From the NCBI RefSeq assembly GCF_002873455.1, contig NZ_MCUN01000052.1, positions 1-64,000 of the forward strand: 64,000 bases of DNA. The letters run 5' to 3'. Below, in pieces: positions 60,714-64,000 of the stretch (its first letter is position 1; each line of letters starts with the position of its first letter). Position numbers and translations under genes: made by a program. This DNA comes from Vibrio splendidus (GTDB lineage Bacteria; Pseudomonadota; Gammaproteobacteria; Enterobacterales; Vibrionaceae). The notes under the pieces are model-generated. The model was not told the origin of the DNA. It searched no databases and saw only the letters and a list, made by a program, of their open reading frames with translations.

Positions 60714-61310
60714 ATGAACTTTAAAACAGCTGCAGGCTTATGCACTTTCACAATAGCTTCTCTAACAACATCGACATTGGCATTGGCTCACCCGGGGCAC
60801 GGTTCGCATTCGGTTCATGAGTCTCACTCATTTATGTCTGGCTTAACTCACCCAGTGACAGGCATGGATCACCTAATCATGCTGATCGCTTTTGGTCTGC
60901 TAATTGGCGCACTTTCATTTTCCACCAAGACAAAAGCAGCTCTGATTTGCGGTGGATTGGTGTCTTTAGTGGTAGGGCTTATCGCAGGCCAAGCCCTAGG
61001 TTTCTCTGTGATTGTTGAGCCTGCCATTATCGCTTCTCTGTTTGTCGTCAGCTTATGTTTATGGCATGTATTCTCACCATCAACCAAGCGTGTAAACAGC
61101 GTATTAGTTGCTTCGATTGCTATGTTGTTTTTCCATGGTTACGCACACGGCGTTGAAGCCGCGAGCAACCTGACTCAGTTCGCAACAGGCATGAGTATCA
61201 GTGCTTTGGCTCTGATGGTTATCGGTACTTTTGTTGGTCGCGCGGTTTACTCTAAATGGTTGTCAGTCGGCGTGGCTTCAGCAAGCGCATTATTGCTGTT
61301 AGTCGCGTAG
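60714..61310 (+). CDS. ureJ: HupE/UreJ-family nickel permease
   Basis: A 198-residue membrane protein of the HupE/UreJ family, likely a secondary nickel importer serving urease. After an N-terminal signal-like helix comes the His-rich HPGHGSHSVHESHSF (about residues 26-40), the family motif HPVTGMDHLIMLIAFGLLIG and FHGYAHGVEA. It has about six membrane helices. It lies between the MITE-like element and ureF. Confidence 0.93.
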   Translation: MNFKTAAGLCTFTIASLTTSTLALAHPGHGSHSVHESHSFMSGLTHPVTGMDHLIMLIAFGLLIGALSFSTKTKAALICGGLVSLVVGLIAGQALGFSVIVEPAIIASLFVVSLCLWHVFSPSTKRVNSVLVASIAMLFFHGYAHGVEAASNLTQFATGMSISALALMVIGTFVGRAVYSKWLSVGVASASALLLLVA

Positions 61311-61352
61311 GCTCTCGAACTTATTTGATTCTAGAAGACTGAGGGCACGGTT

Positions 61353-62033
61353 ATGACTACAACAGAAAATGTCGCCATCTATCGTCTGTTTCAATTGATC
61401 AGTCCGTCATTGCCGATTGGTGGGTTCACTTACTCGCAAGGCCTAGAGTTAGCGGTTGAAGCGGGGTGGGTGACCGATCGCGATAGCATGGAACAGTGGC
61501 TCAATACCATCGTCAGTTCCAGTATCGCAACCTTGGAATTGCCCATCTTAGAGCGTCTTTATCACGCGCTAGAAAAGGGTGAAATCGATGAGATTGAGCA
61601 TTGGTGTAACTATTTATACTCAAGCCGTGAAACCAGTGAATTGCGAGCGGAAGAAAAGCAGCGTGGGCAGGCATTGAACACCTTGTTGAAGCGCTTGGAT
61701 ATCGATATTTCGCTGGTGGATTCTGTTGATAGTCATCCAAACCAATTGTTGGGCATGTGTATGGCGGCTCAGCATTGGGGTATTGATTTAGAAAATCTCA
61801 AGCAAGGTTACTTATGGAGCTGGCTTGAAAATATTGTTACCGCAGGCGTGAAACTGGTGCCTTTAGGTCAAACCGATGGTCAGTTGGCACTGATTAATAT
61901 CACCAACACCTTTCCTGAGGTAATCGAAAAGGCAGGCTCGATAGAAGATTGGATGATAGGCAGCTTTTCGCCATCAATGGCATTAGCAAGTTCACTGCAC
62001 GAAACACAATACACACGACTATTTCGTTCGTAG
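61353..62033 (+). CDS. ureF: Urease accessory protein UreF
   Basis: An all-helical activator that works with UreD and UreG in urease maturation. It shows LISPSLPIGGFTYSQGLELA near residue 13, SRETSELRAEEKQRGQAL and GMCMAAQHWGI. The length of 226 residues is typical. It lies 42 nt after ureJ and 46 nt before ureG. Confidence 0.97.
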   Translation: MTTTENVAIYRLFQLISPSLPIGGFTYSQGLELAVEAGWVTDRDSMEQWLNTIVSSSIATLELPILERLYHALEKGEIDEIEHWCNYLYSSRETSELRAEEKQRGQALNTLLKRLDIDISLVDSVDSHPNQLLGMCMAAQHWGIDLENLKQGYLWSWLENIVTAGVKLVPLGQTDGQLALINITNTFPEVIEKAGSIEDWMIGSFSPSMALASSLHETQYTRLFRS

Positions 62034-62079
62034 CGGTCAGCTAGAACGGTGTAGTAAAAAGAATATAAGGAAGTAGACA

Positions 62080-62718
62080 ATGGAAAGTTATAAGCAACCC
62101 CTTCGAATTGGTATTGGCGGCCCGGTAGGGTCAGGTAAAACAGCGCTATTAGAGGTGCTATGTAAGGCGATTCGCGACAAGCTCAATATCGCCGTGGTAA
62201 CAAATGATATCTACACCCAAGAAGATGCCAAGATACTTACGCGAGCAGAGGCTCTAGAACCAGATCGTATCATTGGTGTAGAAACGGGTGGTTGCCCACA
62301 CACGGCGATCCGTGAAGATGCGTCGATGAACCTCGCGGCAGTAGAAGAGCTTGCTAAGCTGCATAAGAACCTTGATGTGGTATTCGTCGAAAGCGGTGGC
62401 GACAACCTCAGTGCGACGTTCAGCCCTGAGTTAGCCGACCTTACTATCTACGTGATTGATGTAGCGGAAGGGGAAAAGATTCCACGTAAAGGCGGGCCGG
62501 GTATTACGCGTTCTGATCTGCTAGTCATCAACAAGATCGATTTAGCACCGTATGTTGGTGCGTCACTTGAGGTGATGGAGCAAGATACGCAGCGCATGCG
62601 ACTAACCAAGCCATATGTGTTCACCAACCTAAAAGAGAGCCAAGGCTTAGACTTCATCATCAACTTTATCGTGACAGAAGGCATGCTAACCATGAAGGAG
62701 CCTTCTACGATTGAGTAG
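62080..62718 (+). CDS. ureG: Urease accessory GTPase UreG
   Basis: A SIMIBI-class GTPase that powers nickel insertion into urease. The P-loop GIGGPVGSGKTALLEVL is near residue 12. The nickel-binding CPH motif is in VETGGCPHTAIREDASMN, and VESGGDNLSATFSPELAD and VINKIDLAPYVG follow. The length of 212 residues is typical. AAGGAAG precedes the ATG. It is the last gene of the urea module. Confidence 0.98.
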   Translation: MESYKQPLRIGIGGPVGSGKTALLEVLCKAIRDKLNIAVVTNDIYTQEDAKILTRAEALEPDRIIGVETGGCPHTAIREDASMNLAAVEELAKLHKNLDVVFVESGGDNLSATFSPELADLTIYVIDVAEGEKIPRKGGPGITRSDLLVINKIDLAPYVGASLEVMEQDTQRMRLTKPYVFTNLKESQGLDFIINFIVTEGMLTMKEPSTIE

Positions 62719-62757
62719 AGTTTGAATACGTTCGCTTTCTTTTGAAGCCAATAGATA

Positions 62758-62793
62758 CAAAAAAGCCCTTTTTATTATCGATAGGGCTTTTGG
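62758..62793. terminator. Bidirectional terminator between ureG and xseA
   Basis: AAAAGCCCT pairs with AGGGCTTTT around a T/A-rich loop, with A-run and T-run on either side. It lies between two convergent genes. Confidence 0.88.
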
Positions 62794-62824
62794 GTTTAAA
62801 GGATTTTTAACGTTCTAGTCGAAG

Positions 62825-64000
62825 CTAAAGCTCGCTCTTAGCAACTCTTGTTGTTACTTGCGATTCAATTACACCATCTTCAACTTGGGTGGTGATCACT
62901 TCGCCCACCTCAACATCGTTGATTGATGACACAGTCTTGCTCGATGCGGAATGAGTAATGCTGTAGCCACGCTTTAGAGTTGCCAGCGGGCTCACTGTTT
63001 CTAGCTTCTCGGCAGCCATAGCGAGCTGGTGGCGAGTGGTTAGTAGTGTTTTATCCATTGCATCCAATAGTTTTTGCTCTGAACGTTGCAGATGCAGCTT
63101 CTGTTCACCAAGGCGCTTCACTGGCGAGTTCAACTGAAGCTGATGTTGTTTACGTTCAACACGCTGCGCATGCTGCTTTAAGTATTGAGTCATACCACGA
63201 CGTAAACGCATGTCTAAGTCATCAAGCTGCTGACTCTGCTTTTGCAGTTGGTAGCTCGGGTGTTGTTTCTCTAAGCGGTATTTCAACGTTTGAGTTGATT
63301 GCGCTTGTTTGATTAACACATGACGAATCGCACTCACTAAACGAGCACGTTTAGAGGCATAAGCTTGCTCTTTATGACTGTTGTCACGGCTAACCAATTC
63401 AGCGGCTGCTGATGGCGTTGGAGCACGCATATCTGCGACGAAATCGGCGATAGTGACATCAACTTCGTGTCCAACGGCGCTGATAATCGGGATCTGACTT
63501 GCTGCAATTGTGCGAGCAACGATCTCGTTATTGAAACACCATAAGTCCTCTAATGAGCCGCCGCCACGGCCAACGATCAATACATCACACTCGTTACGCT
63601 CATTGGCACGTCCAATCGCTTGAGCGATCTGAATCGAAGCTCCTTCACCTTGTACCATGGTCGGATACACGATGACTGGCAATGACGGGTCGCGTCTTTT
63701 CAGTACATCGAGAATATCGAAGAGGGCTGCGCCTGTTTTAGATGTGATAACACCAACGCACTTAGGGTGTTCTGGCAGAATTTGTTTACTGGATTGAGCA
63801 AATAAGCCTTCCGCCGCCAAGTTCATCTTAAGTTTTTCAAACTCTTGCTGAAGCTTGCCGTCACCTTCTGGCTGCATACTTTCGATGATCAGCTGATAGT
63901 CACCGCGTGGCTCGTAAAGAGACAGACGTGCTTTGACTAAAACTTGATTACCGTTCTGAGGCTTAAAAGTCACACGACGGTTATTGCCACGAAACATAGC
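62825..64000 (-). CDS. xseA: Exodeoxyribonuclease VII large subunit XseA (5' end outside the window)
   Basis: The large subunit of the single-strand DNA nuclease ExoVII. The visible 391 codons include the end of the OB-fold domain (MFRGNNRRVTFKPQNGNQV, preceded by an Ala codon at the edge), YEPRGDYQLIIESMQPEG and the catalytic region GVITSKTGAALFDIL and VGRGGGSLEDLWCFN. A long coiled coil (about residues 210-330) and RGYSITH near the end follow. The Met at 63997 is internal by comparison with E. coli (456 residues), so roughly the first 65 residues lie beyond the window. Confidence 0.96.
   Translation of the reverse strand, partial: AMFRGNNRRVTFKPQNGNQVLVKARLSLYEPRGDYQLIIESMQPEGDGKLQQEFEKLKMNLAAEGLFAQSSKQILPEHPKCVGVITSKTGAALFDILDVLKRRDPSLPVIVYPTMVQGEGASIQIAQAIGRANERNECDVLIVGRGGGSLEDLWCFNNEIVARTIAASQIPIISAVGHEVDVTIADFVADMRAPTPSAAAELVSRDNSHKEQAYASKRARLVSAIRHVLIKQAQSTQTLKYRLEKQHPSYQLQKQSQQLDDLDMRLRRGMTQYLKQHAQRVERKQHQLQLNSPVKRLGEQKLHLQRSEQKLLDAMDKTLLTTRHQLAMAAEKLETVSPLATLKRGYSITHSASSKTVSSINDVEVGEVITTQVEDGVIESQVTTRVAKSEL

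Noticed and set aside
63995..64000. xseA starting at the Met at 63997
   Set aside because: The sequence at this point matches the middle of the OB-fold domain in E. coli XseA and an Ala codon precedes it, so the gene continues outside the window.

Overview
The window is a piece of a Vibrio main chromosome, most like the V. splendidus clade. The grounds are the moderate GC content, the protein sequences, and the gene order phoB-phoR-phosphate-binding protein-ppx-ppk-pstC-pstA-pstB-phoU, which I recall from V. cholerae chromosome 1. Other runs of core genes follow it: queA-tgt-yajC-secDF, iscRSUA-hscBA-fdx-iscX and rodZ-ispG-hisS-yfgM-bamB-der. Nearly all of the window is coding. I see no CRISPR array, prophage, integrase or transposase gene.

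Layout. (1) 1-290: tRNA-Asp and tRNA-Trp with a terminator, probably the tail of an rRNA operon that lies to the left. (2) 418-4708: mepA, a small unknown gene, the trhP-yfhL pair (tRNA hydroxylase plus ferredoxin) and rdgC. (3) 4833-17403: a phosphate regulon block. phoB, phoR and a PstS-like gene form one unit with a Pho box. ppk-ppx run the other way. pstC-pstA-pstB-phoU start from a second Pho box of the same geometry. PstC and PstA both carry very large periplasmic insertions. (4) 17447-23001: cutC, a prx/oxyR divergent pair with the residues of the V. vulnificus OxyR2 type, a chemoreceptor and a two-CBS protein. (5) 23172-30940: queuosine genes and Sec accessory genes, then suhB and trmJ. 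(6) 30965-36777: the complete isc operon behind two abutting IscR sites. (7) 36984-50340: pepB, ndk, rlmN, rodZ, ispG, hisS, yfgM, bamB, der, an AlaX-like editing protein, a GAF-GGDEF protein and yfgJ.

(8) 50463-62718: a 12-kb urea module, the main accessory region. It encodes a urea ABC transporter (urtABCDE), urease (ureABC) and its maturation proteins (ureD, E, F, G and a HupE/UreJ nickel permease). It starts at a sigma-54-type promoter with upstream NtrC-like sites, so nitrogen limitation probably controls it. It lies between yfgJ and xseA, genes that are neighbours in E. coli. It is divided by a long urtA-urtB hairpin, a strong terminator between ureD and ureA, three tandem repeats after ureC and a 162-bp MITE-like element before ureJ. 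(9) 62825-64000: the 3' part of xseA, cut by the window edge.

I did not find a clearly new multi-gene system. The points most worth checking are the layout of the urea module, the enlarged Pst permeases, the structured intergenic elements (queA-tgt, urtA-urtB, iscU-iscA-hscB) and the AlaX-like stand-alone protein. All calls come from reading the sequence and from memory of the families. No database search was run.
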